Assembly (NCBI RefSeq): GCF_963675165.1
Contig: NC_087384.1
Location: 1,510,501-1,574,500 of the forward strand
Source: Halichondria panicea
Lineage: Eukaryota > Porifera > Demospongiae > Suberitida > Halichondriidae
Length of the DNA: 64,000 nucleotides
Direction: 5' to 3'
The translations under genes were made by a program, and so were the position numbers. Positions 43,578-55,800 of this stretch are shown here, one piece after another. A model generated the notes under the pieces. That model saw nothing but the letters and a program-made list of their open reading frames with translations, had not been told where the DNA came from and did not search any database. How positions within the stretch are numbered: position 1 is the first letter of the stretch; every line of letters starts with the position of its first letter.

Positions 43578-44476
43578 ATGGCGTCCAAGGGAGAAGGTGT
43601 CCAAGAACAGTTTTATTTTGCCGTCTCTTTAAGTGAGCTAAAGCAGTCAGGACGGAAGAGAGTTATTCTAGAGAATGGCAGAGTGATTGCAGTGTTCTAT
43701 GTGAAGGATGAAGTCTATGCTTTAGACCATTTTTGCTATCGTGAGTGCATTGTTACGTGTCTTGTTTAATATAAGCTAAGTTTTGCTCCCTGCCCAGACA
43801 CTGGAGGGCCACTGGATATGGGAGACATTGAGGTAATGTGATTGTGTTTCCGTAAGGCTAGCTCTAATGCGTGCACTGCAGGACTCTCATGGTCGACTGT
43901 GTGTGGTGTGCCCGTGGCACAAGCACTCCATCACTCTGGACACTGGAGAGAGCCTGTACACATCCATTGACCCCTTCAACATACGCAACGTCAAACATAA
44001 TTGCTCGAAGGGAGTCAAACAAGTAAGCTACCGTCTCAACATCTCGTGTCATACCTTAAGGTGGCATATTTTGTTTGCATTTTTACAGTTTTGTACGGTA
44101 TAATTTTTTGCGAAATGTCAATCTGAACAAGAGGGCGGCCAATTATTTGCGAGTACTAATTTTGCGATTTTACTCTCATTCGCAGAAATAGCAGAAATTA
44201 ATACACGCGAAAATACCTATTACCAGCTACTTTCTTTGTTGATGTGTTACCCCTCCCCCTCTCCAGCGTGTACACCATGTACGTATCCATGAAGACAAAG
44301 TCCTAGTACAGATGTCTGATCTCTCTCAACCACTGGATTCTGATCGCTACTTCACTGAGGAATACAAAGATCTGATAGAAGGGGTGTTGAAAGAGCCCAT
44401 CCTCCAGCCTAACAGACGCACAGTGACTGTACCTATCCACTCTACTAGGACCGGACTCCCTCCTAGCAAACGCTGA
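43578..44476 (+). CDS. RFESD: Rieske-domain protein (RFESD-like)
   Basis: Four exons: 43578-43740, 43798-43832, 43882-44022, 44267-44476, in frame, 182 aa from this start. The ATG at 43578 has a good context (AAGATGGCG); an upstream in-frame ATG at 43512 would add 22 residues. The 2Fe-2S ligands are complete: C53-x-H55 in CYHTGGPL and C76-x2-H79 in CPWHKHSI. The gene matches animal RFESD, a soluble Rieske protein of poorly known function, in length, in motifs and in the CSKGVKQRVH segment. There is no membrane segment or presequence, so it is presumably cytosolic and not the cytochrome bc1 subunit. Confidence 0.9.
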
Positions 44477-44817
44477 CAGTATCAATCATTGCTATTTGCA
44501 TTATTATAATGATAAATTATATTTGTTCATATCACATAATTATTTTTACACAATTCATTGTTCACTTAATTTTTAATAATTATTTGCAACAAAAATAATA
44601 TATAATTATAATCATTTATATATGATACTTGACAACCTGTGATGTGAGAGATGATTCAAGGAGATCAATATGAGGACAAGGAAATTAATGATGATTATGG
44701 TGCAGTTGCCTCACACCTTGTCTACCTATATGGAGTGGCGTACATGATACAAAAATAATAATTTATAGTTCATAAAAACCAAAGGCACACTGTATATACT
44801 TGCAAGTTTAAGTGATG
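44477..44817. other. Spacer between convergent Rieske and docking-protein genes
   Basis: A 341-bp AT-rich stretch between two stop codons. It holds 3' UTR sequence. No other feature seen. Confidence 0.5.
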
Positions 44818-47800
44818 TCAAGTCCTCTTTGAAGACGCCTGCAAAGGACATTACATACTTATAAGACAGCAGACATGCAGATGATCACTTATAACTATAC
44901 TGTATTTGCAAGTACACAATACACAGTACACATGCACATACAGTTCAGCAGCTAGTACAGAAGCTGACCTGCACTTGTAGATCTTTTCTGTTAAAGAACA
45001 AGTCTTTAGTGGCGTAGTACAGAGACTCTGGTTTCTCAGGGGGTGGTCTGACGAAGTCTTGCGAATTCATCTCGATATAAATAGGCTCAGGTTTGTCAGA
45101 GGCAAATGGATCGAGCCCCGGCTGCATTTCCACATAGCAATCTTCAGAGTGGTCTGCAAACAAGCGCATACGTATAATTATAGTACAAATGTGTCAGCTA
45201 ATTAAAACACCACATACTGTATAGAAAATCAATTGCAGAAATGATTTCACGCAATATTGACAGATTATTACAACATGCCAGCCAACATATGCTATCACTG
45301 TAGATACCATGCACCCCACCTTGCTCCTCCTCTGTCACCCTGGATTGGGTCCACTCAGTGAGTACTCCTGGGCCCATATCAACGTAATCTCCCACCGGCT
45401 CATCATCATCACTCTCTTTCATCTCCCCGCTCAGAACAGGCTCCGAATAATCCATCGGTACACCACATGGTTTGGGTGAGGGACTACTGTCTAACTTCCT
45501 CTGTAGGGACGAGAGGCTTTGTGAGGGTGGTTTGGAGCAAGCAATGTTCTGTGAGGGTAATACAAAAAAAGGTTTTTGGGTAGCTTTAGTTCCTGATGAG
45601 TTTGATTGTCTCTTCTGGTCGCGTTTCGGGCGAGGGGGAGGTATCGGAAGTGATGGAGATGGTGGGCTGAATTCAACATCTTCGTACGGAGAGTTGAAAC
45701 CATCTTGTGTAGTGTGCAATAAATGTGTTTGTGTGGGGATACTTTCCGATACCAAAGGTGGGCTCGGAAGACGACGGAATGGACCCGAGACCGGCTTACT
45801 CTTACTCGAAATGGCCTTTGTTGAGCTGATCAGATGCGGACTGGAGATAGTTGGCCTCATTTTCGGTTGCAGTCCAACTTGTGATGTTGACCTGCTCTCC
45901 TTCACCTTTGCCTCCTTCACCTTTGGCTTTGTCTTTGTGTTGGGAGGGCGTGGTCTGACAAATGGCCGCCCACTGCTGAGTTGAGTGATGGAGTTGCTCT
46001 TTCCTAACGTACACACTTTTGGCTTTGTATCGGTGTTGGACAATCTTCTAGTCTGTACAGAGAGAGAGGGTGATTTATCTCTCATGTGCTTTAGCGGCTG
46101 TGGGGGTGTGAGGAGTATGGGGGCAGGACCATATGGGGGTGGGGGGATGGATCGTGGAAGTGTGTTGGGTGGAGGGGGTGGGGCACGTCGTTTAGGTTGT
46201 TTATTTGTTTGTTTGTTCAAGCGTGGGGAGCATTTCTTATCACTTGAAACTTCGGTTGATGACAGGAAAGCATCAGAGGATAAATCAGACAGGTTTGCTG
46301 ACTCAGCTGTTCCACCACTGTCCGTCTGAGCAGAGAGAGCAAAACATTATTATTATTGTGAAAGTACATCATGCAGCAATAGTCAACACGTGTTCCAACA
46401 TTACATATACCACTAATAGTTGTGTGTATATATATATATTATACTCACAACATGCATGTACACTAGCTCACATTGCTGCTAGTGGATATTCTCTCGCTAG
46501 GAGTGGTACCACTGCCGCTAGAGGAGGAGCTTGGTGGCCACTTCCTGACCCCTCTCTTAGGGGGGATGGGTCCGGGTGAGGTCAGCAGGACTTTGGGCCT
46601 GGGTGTGGTCATCTGTGCCCTGTCTGTGTGCATGAGGGGGAGAGGAAGTTATTCAACAGTCAATGAGCATTTATACATACCACTGACATTTTCTTGGAAG
46701 TAAATTGAAAGTTTATCAAACGTTTCTTTAGTATACAAAAAGGGACCGGACCTAATAAATCAAAGACAGCAAAATAGACAACAGCATTGATGTCATTGAG
46801 TAGCTGGGAGGCGCCTCTATAAGTACAAGGGGGGGTGCACTCTATAATCATGAGGGGGTACATAATTGATTGTCTCCAGGTCTGTACCCACACACACCTG
46901 CTACAAAGTTCATGCCAATTAATGGCCTCAGGGAAGGTCCCATATCCCATACAAACAATGGTTGTTGTTCTCACCGCTGTACTATAACAGACTGGACACT
47001 ATCATACCAGGTTAACACTGGCTTATTATGTACTGTTTATACTACAATGTCATTTACTACAAGTGTGTTAGCTAGTGTTCCACTAATTCACTGCTTATAC
47101 AAGCCTAAGTGAGTAACTACCACCAAAAAGGGCAAGAAGTTCTACAGATAACAGGCCCACCTGTTTACCACTTGTCCCAAGGGTATTGAGTGCATGGGGG
47201 GGTCAGGGGTCAGTACTCCCATATGCACAGAAAAAGATAGCTCAATCAAAAAATGCGCCTCCCCATACATGTAATTACTAGGCAATGCAGCATACATGAT
47301 GTAGGAAGTAGTACCTTGAGGGCTCTTGGGTGCCTTGATTCTCCCACTGATTGTGTTTGAGCGAGTGAGTGAGGATCTGTCTTCTCGGGCTAACCGTAGC
47401 TCTAGCTCAGCATCCAGGTCATCTGGGAGGGTGAGGGGGGTTAGCAAGGTAGGATATCATAGCACTATGCACACAGTAAGTGGATGTTACACAAACAACT
47501 AGTAATTATTAATAAGTGCAGAGAGTGACAATAAAAAATTATAACAAACATATTAGATGGAGCACTTTGCTATCCAAACACAACACACAACACTGGAGAC
47601 ATTCTGTAGTTATTATAATATTTGCAATCTGGCGCATTAAATCAATTTTTGCTGATAATAATAGCCTCCCAACAGTCTCCTGTGGTGGTGTCTGTTTACA
47701 CATGCCAGCCCCCACACACACATGCACACACATTAAAGGAAGCCTTACAGATTACTACTGGAAGGGACTATCATAGTATGTGGTTTCCTTAGGAACAGGT

Positions 47801-49379
47801 GAAGAGTGGCGAGGCTACTAAAAAGTCCTTAGGAACAGGTGGAGAGTGGCTACTAAAGAGTCCTTAGGAACAGCCGAACAGGTGAAGAGTGGCGAGGCTA
47901 CTAAAAAGTCCTTAGGAACAGACGAACAGGTGAAGAGTGGCGAGGGCTACTAAAGAAAATTGCAAACTTTCAATTCCCTATTCCCTAAATAATAATACGG
48001 ATAATACTACTTACGACTACTTACGACAGCTTTCTGGTTATTTATAACAAGTAACTTATCACAATAATTATGATCATCAGATGATAGAGACATCCTATCT
48101 GAGCAGACAACAACCCGTGAAACAGTAGCTCTCAGTAAGGAATACTTAAGATCATGTGTGTAGCAGTGAAGCCTCAGCTGTAGTTGGCAGTGATGGAGTA
48201 ATCACTCCTGACAGGACCAACAAGGTGACTACACGACTGTGAATCACTTCCATATTTAACACAAATAGGCAAACTTTGTTATCAACTTGAGCCTGAGTAC
48301 CAGTGGAATGCATAGATACATGGTATAGCATCAGGAACGCTGCCTACAAGTACAAGGTGCACTATTCATCTCTATCAAACGTAAGGCCTAAATAGGAACA
48401 GAGTAAATGGCCAGCTTTGAGGGAAGCTGTACACTTGTCTCAACCGACAGCTCTGACTACATGCACACATAAGGATTCTATCAACACACACACACACAGA
48501 TATTACCCTAATATTTCTATACAACAAGCTAATAATACCAGCTATACAGACTCTTAGAGGCATGCCATTAAAAAAAAACTAAGGTAGTACATGCATGACT
48601 GTACATGCACAAAACGGCAATTCGACCAGAAAAAAATGTGCCGCATCATTAGATAGGCATTTCAAAGAGCTACGTCCAAACAGAAATTGACTACATGTAT
48701 ACACACACACCCACACCCACAGCTATTCTCTATAACGAAACAAAGCTCTTGCAGGCTACAAGCTAATGTACCAGCTACGAGATGTATACGAGCTATTAAC
48801 AAGCTAACAAACATTAACATACAAACACTCACCGAAACTTTTCTTTCTTTCTCTAGCGGTGGATAGATCTACTACGAGATAAGCTAACTCCCTCCGTTTG
48901 CTTTGACACAGTTTATCTTGTGACACAAAGGATACACGTTTCGATTGTTCGTTTGGTAGTTTGACACTGGAAGTGTTTCTGGAGACCTGCCTTGGTGGTG
49001 GGACAAGTCTTCTTGAGCTCTCCCAAACAGCCTTCTGTGAACACACTCCACTCTGTGCTGTCCTGGGTAGTAGAGCAACTTTCTTTGCCTTGGTTACTTG
49101 ACTCAAAGTCTTGTTGGTGGTTATTGGCACGAGATATGGCTCTGCTATGCTATCGATTACATTGTTGTTATCAACACCAGCTCTGCATGCCTCATTTGGG
49201 AAACTTTTGCATCTCAAGTTGATAGATGATATCTTAGGCTGCTGCATCTGTTTGGTTCTTTGTCGTCTATGCACTTGCATCGTTGAGCTGGTAGAGATTA
49301 ATGCAGGAGCTGATCTAGTAGTGGTTAGCCTGGGCTTCTCTCTGCTTGCAGATTGCATGTCAGTTGCTTTATTGGTCAT
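44818..49379 (-). CDS. Proline-rich docking protein with YxxM motifs
   Basis: Seven exons, 5' to 3': 49379-48833, 47422-47315, 47215-47161, 46619-46472, 46325-45320, 45153-44969, 44838-44818, 689 aa. The short third exon was chosen because it restores the frame; it is the weakest call. The protein is low-complexity and basic. Poly-proline tracts (RRAPPPPPNTLPRSIPPPP) suit SH3 or WW domains. In the last 90 residues there are three YxxM motifs (YVDM near 600, YVEM near 628, YIEM near 647), the consensus for PI3-kinase p85 SH2 domains, plus YYATKDLF. No PH, PTB or catalytic domain is seen. The layout is that of a tyrosine-phosphorylated adaptor, but no named orthologue is recognised. Introns are large and repeat-bearing. 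Confidence 0.7.
47423..48832. other. Large intron of the docking-protein gene
   Basis: A 1.4-kb intron with no exon recognised. It holds the four-unit tandem repeat at 47786-47956 and short CA-rich runs. Confidence 0.5.
47786..47956. repeat. Tandem repeat, about 40-bp unit, four copies
   Basis: Units built on CCTTAGGAACAGGTGAAGAG, GTGGCGAGGCTACTAAA, with a short CCGAACAG or ACGAACAG insertion in some copies. It lies in the first intron of the docking-protein gene. Confidence 0.9.
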
Positions 49380-49657
49380 TCTCAGAGCTGATCTGTTAGA
49401 CTACTACACTACAATGCATCTACAATGTATCAACATATACAGCTAGCTGCACTAAACCAACTTCAGAGCTAGCTAGATGACTTCTCAGTTGCAAATTGTT
49501 GCACATGGTAAGGAGGAGGGGCTAGCCAGTACAAGTAACCACATTAGTACCCAATCAACTCATGTTCATAAATGTATAGGGGAAGTTAATTTCTATACAC
49601 ACACAACACACATTCCAGCTGTGCACAATAAAGACATAATTGCTTAGTCTCTATAGC

Positions 49658-52600
49658 TTAATCTCTATAAGGCGCCTTGCACTGTTCAATAATGACTCTA
49701 AGACTAGGTTGTTCACTAAGTGTTCTGCAAGCCTCCTCCACTGTGCATCCTCTTGCAGCCAAAAGTATCCCCATGGGAACCACCTGAACAGAAAACAGAA
49801 ACAAGACTTGAAAGATATACCACATACTTAGAGCTCCCAAAAAATAGTAAGAGCATTGCTGACTCACCATGTTGGCTTTAGAGGCAGCCTTGATATGGGA
49901 GGACACAGGTAGGGCAGAGTACTGTGAACATAATAGAGACAAGATTTTATGTACATCCCAGCGGCTCAGTTTAGATAGTATAAACTTGCTGCATGTGTAC
50001 CTTGTCAACGTGATCTTCTCTGTAGATGCCCCTCAACAAAGCAATCTTTGCTGCCTCCTCCCCCACCCCTGCCAGCTCAGCAATGATCAACATCGAGCGA
50101 TAAAACAACTGCAAACACAGTAACAATAATTATAAGAATGCACAACATGATATATAGACACAATGACAGAAATACCAGAGTGCATTACTAGAATGTTTTG
50201 CAAACATCAAATATTTGCGAATTTTGCGATGGTTCATCAATTCGCAACAATAAAATTCGCAAAATCTAAATTATTACTACTGTAGTAAATGCACACAATC
50301 ATTGCCAGAACCCAATAGTTAGATCGCAAAGGGTCAAATTTTCTGCTGATTTAGCTCATTCGCAAAGGTTTTTCACCAGCAAAATATTCTAGTAATACGG
50401 TATACCTTGTCATTTGCAACTGTGAGGTTGATCATTCTATTGCCAAATACTCGTCCCTTCAAAATATTAGCTCCAGTAGAAATGGCATTTAAGATCAGCT
50501 TCAGAGCAAATCCAGCCAATAAGTCCTCTGGGAAAGTAACGTCGATCATTAGACATAACAAAAAAACCAACACACATGACAATTAAATTGCTCACCGCAG
50601 TTCAGGACACTGTAGTAGGGTAGTGCAACGTGCACAGAGCAGAGGAACCTGCACGTGTTAGTGGATCAACACACCACCCACACACCTCACACATCTCACA
50701 CACCTCACGCGTCAACGCTGTACAGAGAGAGTATGTGTACCTGTCAGAGTGGGTGCAGGGAGGGGGGCTTCTGGCAGACATAACGAGCTGGCAGCACTTG
50801 GCAGGAGAAGCAAGTACTCTACAAAGAGGAACCGCTACAGTAAATGCTACAAAGACATCACACACTAACTTTTCCAGGAGAACAGACAATAGGCCTTTAT
50901 CCTCTCCAATGACCTTTGACCCTGTATTCTCCACCCATACCACAGTGTCGTGCTGAGTCAGCTTCGGCAGGATGCCAGCTTCAAAGTCAGTCGTGGAAAT
51001 CTGAAAAAGTGGTCCCGTACTCGAGAGGTCCCCTGTAATCAAGGGATATGATGTGATTATAACTTTATGTGTTTTGACTAGCTCACCATCTTTGTTGCTG
51101 CAAGTAGTCCATCCTCCTGCTACGAACCCTCTGACCTCATGGGGACTGGAGCCGTATGTAGAGACCATCTCTGAACTGTCTACGAACCTGCATGTATAGA
51201 AACAAGAGTGGTACACGCACCACGAAGCTCACAGTTGGGTCATGCAGTCAGCCTACCCTAGTAATCCTAGTAGCTGTGTCCCAAGGTAATAGAGGTGACC
51301 ACCATCAGAGTGTCTGAGAGAGGCTCCGGCCACACTCACCAGCTGACCCAGTCCATCACTAGGTCTGTAGCAGTCACTAGTAATTAGGACAATAGTCTAC
51401 CATTCTACGCACCTGTATGCTGCTCTGTATGTGGCAGCAAATATGTCGACTAGTGTAGCGATCTGTGACTGACCAGCTGTTAGCTTGTACTCAGTTGATG
51501 TTTCATTCTCAATCCACTCTTGTTTGTCGGTGGTGAGTAATGGGGCTGCCCCTGTAATCAGCTGAGACAGAGGAAGTGCAAACGCTCGAGCCAGGGCTGC
51601 AGTGAACACTATCTCCAGGAGAATTGCTGTCATTGAGCCACCTTTCATTCGACTGGACCCTGAGAGGGAGGGGGGGGAGGAGTGCCATGAGTCAGTGAAG
51701 TAAGGTAGTGTATGGTCGTACCTGTGATTGGTTCAGGCCCAACCACTGGGTTCAATATAAATGCCTGATCCGATGTTGTACTGAGTTGCTCCAACTCCAT
51801 AAAAGTCTGTACACCATATAACAGATACACACCCGTAATATAATGGTTGCTATACTGACTGACCCACTCACTTGCTTGCATGTTTTATGCCACTTTTCAA
51901 TCTTGTTGTCCCTAGCCATCTCGACAGGATTGAACCCAACCAGTACTGGGATCCACTCAGACTAGAGGGGGGGGGGGGGGGGGGTCAGGTAACAACACAC
52001 TACCATTACTAGTGATAGTACCTGTTTCATAGCCAGGTCGATCTGTCCTGCTACATAAGGTGCAGAGAGGCCACAAGTGATCCCAAACAGCATGACTCTG
52101 TCTGTGTTCTGAGTCAGCAACTTTAAATCCTCTGCACCTACAGGTGGCCATATTGATCTGAGCCCCTCCCCCTTTCACTGGGCTCACCTCTTGGAGGGTC
52201 ATCCTCTGGGAGCTCTTGTCCAACAATGAGAGCTTTGTCTCCTCCAGCGATGAGGTAGTGGACACACTCCTTCTCTCCTAGTGATGCCAGGAGACGATTG
52301 AGTGATCGACTGCACATCCAAGCCTGTGAGTAGTGAGGGGGAGGGGTACATGGTGGTCACAATTAGTTATGTACACACTCACAATTCGTCCACTTGTCCC
52401 ACAGCCCGTGAACACAAACATGTTGTTCTCTCCCCTCTCCTTGTTTCCCTGTACAAAGGATGCTAACACACACACACACTGATGTACAGTCATAATCACC
52501 TTGAGTAGTTGGGCAGCTTTGTCTGCAAGCTTGTCCAGAGTGCTCAGGACTTGCCTATCATTGATGGAGGGGTATGGGCCCCAGCCTGAGAACAGCTGTC

Positions 52601-52841
52601 CATCACTCTGTCTCAGGGTACGAACTATTCCCTACACGTCGTAAACAATGATATCTTATAATTTATACGGATGTTACTTTATTCATCAATATGCAATAGC
52701 AGATATCTCTAATGCAATCTAGTATATATCAGTCCCACCAACTTGAGGACTTACCAATGCATCACAGGTGTCAATGTTGGCTGTTAGCACGTTGGGGAGC
52801 TCTGTGATTCTTGGACCACCTCCATGATGCTGGGAAGCCAT
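49658..52841 (-). CDS. GCKR: Glucokinase regulatory protein-like SIS protein
   Basis: Sixteen exons, 5' to 3': 52841-52755, 52631-52500, 52448-52383, 52323-52188, 52137-52022, 51961-51872, 51806-51722, 51659-51413, 51358-51257, 51187-51087, 51032-50741, 50648-50596, 50527-50406, 50108-50001, 49921-49868, 49783-49658. They are in frame, 638 aa (human GCKR 625). Two SIS sugar-phosphate domains are present: the first holds TGCGTSGR at about 87-94 and CGLSAPYVAGQIDLAM; the second includes GSYGSSPHEV-like STYGSSPHEVRGF. The family signature NPVVGPEPITGSSRMKGGS is present across an exon junction. A C-terminal helical lid (LKLILNAISTGANILKG) follows. GCKR inhibits glucokinase in vertebrate liver under fructose-6-phosphate control and is related to bacterial MurNAc-6-phosphate etherase (MurQ). 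The residue usage is much nearer GCKR than MurQ. Whether it regulates a hexokinase here is unknown. Confidence 0.92.
50184..50396. mobile_element. MITE-like element in GCKR intron
   Basis: A non-coding unit with inverted termini ATTACTAGAATGTTTTGC and GCAAAATATTCTAGTAAT. The interior is rich in TTCGCAA/TTGCGAA. It fills most of the intron 50109-50405 and ends about 10 bp from a splice donor. Confidence 0.7.
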
Positions 52842-53329
52842 TGCAATGATATGCTTGGGGGTTGGTTATGAAAGTCAATGGAGTAAGTCAATGGTAGTAA
52901 TCAGTAATGTTGAAAAGGCCTTGCGATAAATTGGGAAGCGAAGGTCAAGGTTCAACTTGATCTTATCTGACTCGCACGTTGGTGAGGAAAGAGGTCCTCT
53001 TTGCAGGGCTACTGACTCGCCATTGCTGCGGCATGATCTTAGAACAATGCTGAGCCTCTCCGAGGCAGTGATGGCATCATTAGCATATGTAAAATGTTCA
53101 TTTTATACCTACAAAATGCACTCAAGTTAGGTGTGCTTGTAATTTATTATACTCATCCTCCATTTTTTATTTATTGACAATTTAGAACCACACGGAAAGA
53201 CAAATACACAAGAACACAATAAAAACTAGACAATAGTAAAAGAAGTGCAGAACTGAGCCAGCACAGGATGGTTGTATACACAAATGAAAAATGACCCTAT
53301 AAACTATCACAATCACATTGACTTGTTAG
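52842..53329. other. Spacer between GCKR start and NHR-protein stop
   Basis: A 488-bp stretch without a recognised gene. It should contain the GCKR promoter and the 3' UTR of the Neuralized-repeat gene. Confidence 0.5.
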
Positions 53330-54112
53330 CTATCCAGTGACTTCGGCATCCGAGTCTTCACTACAACTCATTACTTCATCTGTAGAGGAAAGAAAACATC
53401 AATTACGGGGAAAGCACACTGTATAAAAAACATACCACATAAAAATTCTGATTTGATTTTCCTAGCAAGGCCATAAATATCTGCAAACCCCCACAAAGGT
53501 TTATCTGTAGGCACTCCTGACCAGCCCAGCCCTTGATCCTGGCCATCTATATAGTATCTCAGTTCTCCTTCCTTGTTGACAGAACAGCTGACAGTTTGAC
53601 CGACTCTTAAGCTCTCCAAATTAAAGTCCACTTTGTTTTCTTGGCCATTATGATGAACAGTGCTGGCTGATAGTATCCAATAATCACTGCTTCTGTATAA
53701 GTCTAAAGCTCCCGAGGGAACTGGTATATTATTGTCAGGACTGAGTAAGGTGAAGCCAAACCTCTGTATGTGTGTGTAGCGGGGGGGGGCTGAACATTTA
53801 TAACATATAAAAAAGCAGAGAACAGGTGGTATAAAGCTACCAATGCTTCAATACAGTATCAACTTACTGTGTGGGGGGCATCCACTAGGTACTCCCCCCC
53901 CCCACACACACACACAAACTTACAATAGAACCTGCCCATCCCCCTCCTTTGTCGAGTAGTTTAATAGTAAACATTCCCCCGTGTGGAATGGGCTGCTCTG
54001 TGAACACTACCGCCTTGTTGTAACTCTCCACACGATGTGCCTCTGTACCCCCCTCCTTGAGTCGAATGTTATGGCCATGGTTTGAATGGAAACAACCACA
54101 CTTTCCAGACAT
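53330..54112 (-). CDS. Single Neuralized-homology-repeat (NHR) protein
   Basis: Three exons, 5' to 3': 54112-53924, 53763-53436, 53379-53330, in frame, 188 aa. One NHR domain of about 150 residues fills the protein: FHSNHGHNIRLKEGGTEAHR, VESYNKAVVFTEQPI, GWAGSIRFGFT, YYIDGQDQGLGW and PLWGFADIYGLARKI. These are the signature strands of Neuralized/NEURL family repeats, which bind E3 substrates such as Notch ligands. It has no RING and no SOCS box, unlike NEURL1 and NEURL2; the tail is short and acidic. It could be a NEURL2/NEURL4-related fragment that acts as an adaptor. An acceptor-like CTGTAG upstream of the ATG suggests a 5' UTR intron. Confidence 0.82.
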
Positions 54113-54377
54113 CCTCTCAACTACAGGAAGATGGGTGGACACACAGCATTCCTCAATAGATATAATTATGCTTACTCGACTCCTATCTTGATCTTGTACT
54201 CATGATGCAGCTCAGTGGAACAGTATTTAGTTTTGGTTACCACGCCCACATCAATTGTAATTAATGCCCACCAGATTTGAACTTTGTCCTCAATAAGAAT
54301 CTAACACTACATTTTTTAATGCCCGCTAGCAGTGAACTTTGAACTTATACAGAAAACTTTATTATTTATAAAACTGT

Positions 54378-55513
54378 TTAGTCAGATGGTTCAACAGTTT
54401 CTTGTGAACTAGAGGCAGTCTTTTCAGCAGGGCTAGCACTATCTGTTGACTTTGGCTCAGTTTCTTTGACTGTTAGCTGATCCAATTTCTCAGCGATAGC
54501 ATCCTCTGGTTTCTTGTCAGGTGTTGTTTCATTCTGTACGTCTTCTGTACTCTCCAACGAATCTGTTGATGTGTCTCCTACTGATACTTCATTTTGATAC
54601 TTCTCAAAAGCATCCTTGAATTTTCCAGCATCTGAGGAAACAAAAACAGAAAGTCAAACACAACACTACAGCACTAAAGACATAAGAACTCGCTCAAAGC
54701 ACTCCCAAGTGTACCGTAATCGTTTTAATTATAGAACCAAAAGAAATGGTGCTTATTTGGAGGATTATAGATCTAGAATGGTTTTTCGTTTTTACCAGAA
54801 GAGTGAATTTGGAACAGTTGGGTTTAACGAAGCTCAAACTCAGCTCGAAGAACTGGCCTTTCAGTTTCAAGATCTACATGTAAGTACTTAGCTGTGGTCC
54901 AACCTAGTATAAGGCTAATAAGCACAGTACAAGCAATGGTATGCATTCCTTTTGCTTGTTTACTTCTTTAAAGAACTTCTTGAGGCCATAGAATACAGTG
55001 CCATGTGCGTTCTAATCAGCTAAGCACTTCGAAATGGTTCTTATTTAGAACTAAATTCCACAGTTGGTACTTGTATTAGGACAGTTCTATAATTAGAACG
55101 ACTACAGTAAACACAAACCTTCACAAACTTACTTTCTGCATTTTTGAAACGAATCGCCAGTTGCTCTGGTTTAGGCTCCTCATCAGCAAAGTCAGCCTGA
55201 ACGTTCCACACAAAAGCTCTGTCTGATCCGGCACTTGGCATTAGCTTCATGTCCGGGGTTACTGTAGGGAAGAGTTGGTCAATTATTAATGGCTTAGAGT
55301 GTCTAATACAATGTCTATACAGGTACATGTGCCTTACAGTAACCTTACAGTAATGATTGGCGCATATTTTGTGAGTCTTGTCTCGTCTCATGAGCAATCT
55401 GACAGAGTGTTTAGTGGTGCTCCTCTTTCTAAGGAACTTGACGTCCCCTGTCCCCCGCTCCTTCCACTCTGGGGGGTCAGCAGCCGCGTCAAAACGAAAC
55501 AACTTTGCACGTC

Positions 55514-55546
<33 letters not shown>

Positions 55547-55800
55547 AGTCAATGTGAATAATACTTGTAATGGCGTTGATAGCAACCATCACTAGGGGTT
55601 ATAAATCAGTAGCTCACATTTTAAATACTTCGTCTTCATTTTCTTCGAGGGTCTTTATCTCCACTGGGGCCAACTTGACAACGGGTTCAAAGTGCACATC
55701 TGGACTCTCAACTACTACATCTTCCTGCAAGTGATGAACACAACATATAATAACAAGGGCCTTATATCTACAATGTACTCAACGTTACTTTTGTTGCCAT
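54378..55800 (-). CDS. RANBP1: Ran-binding protein 1 (RanBP1)
   Basis: Five exons, 5' to 3': 55800-55789 (only four codons), 55724-55618, 55512-55349, 55261-55133, 54631-54378, in frame, 221 aa (human 201). A single Ran-binding domain fills most of the protein: [46 protein letters not shown], and [20 protein letters not shown]. The acidic C-terminal tail ends SQETVEPSD. RanBP1 stimulates RanGAP-driven GTP hydrolysis on Ran during nucleocytoplasmic transport. The third exon's acceptor is a (CT)n tract on the coding strand. Its intron 54632-55132 carries a MITE. The gene is head-to-head with FKBP6, 253 bp apart. Confidence 0.96.
54712..55109. mobile_element. MITE-like element in RANBP1 intron
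   Basis: About 400 bp starting TACCGTAATCGTTTTAATTA and ending with the inverted version AATTAGAACGACTACAGTA. Sub-terminal blocks (AAATGGTGCTTATTT and AAATGGTTCTTATTT) are also shared. It has TA ends. An open frame crossing it on the plus strand is not believed to be a gene. Confidence 0.72.
55514..55543. repeat. (AG)n microsatellite
   Basis: About 15 AG units. Read on the minus strand this is the (CT)n pyrimidine tract of the RANBP1 exon-3 acceptor, so it probably has a splicing role. Confidence 0.9.

Noticed and set aside
44094-44210. TACGGTA with TTTTGCGAA sequence resembling a MITE end
   Set aside because: Only one end is visible; I could not find a matching inverted terminus nearby.
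45472-45984. 170-codon plus-strand frame
   Set aside because: It is antisense to the large proline-rich exon of the docking-protein gene and has no family features.
54616-54891. 91-codon plus-strand frame in the RANBP1 intron
   Set aside because: It runs across the end of a RANBP1 exon and a MITE; there is no homology or splice context.
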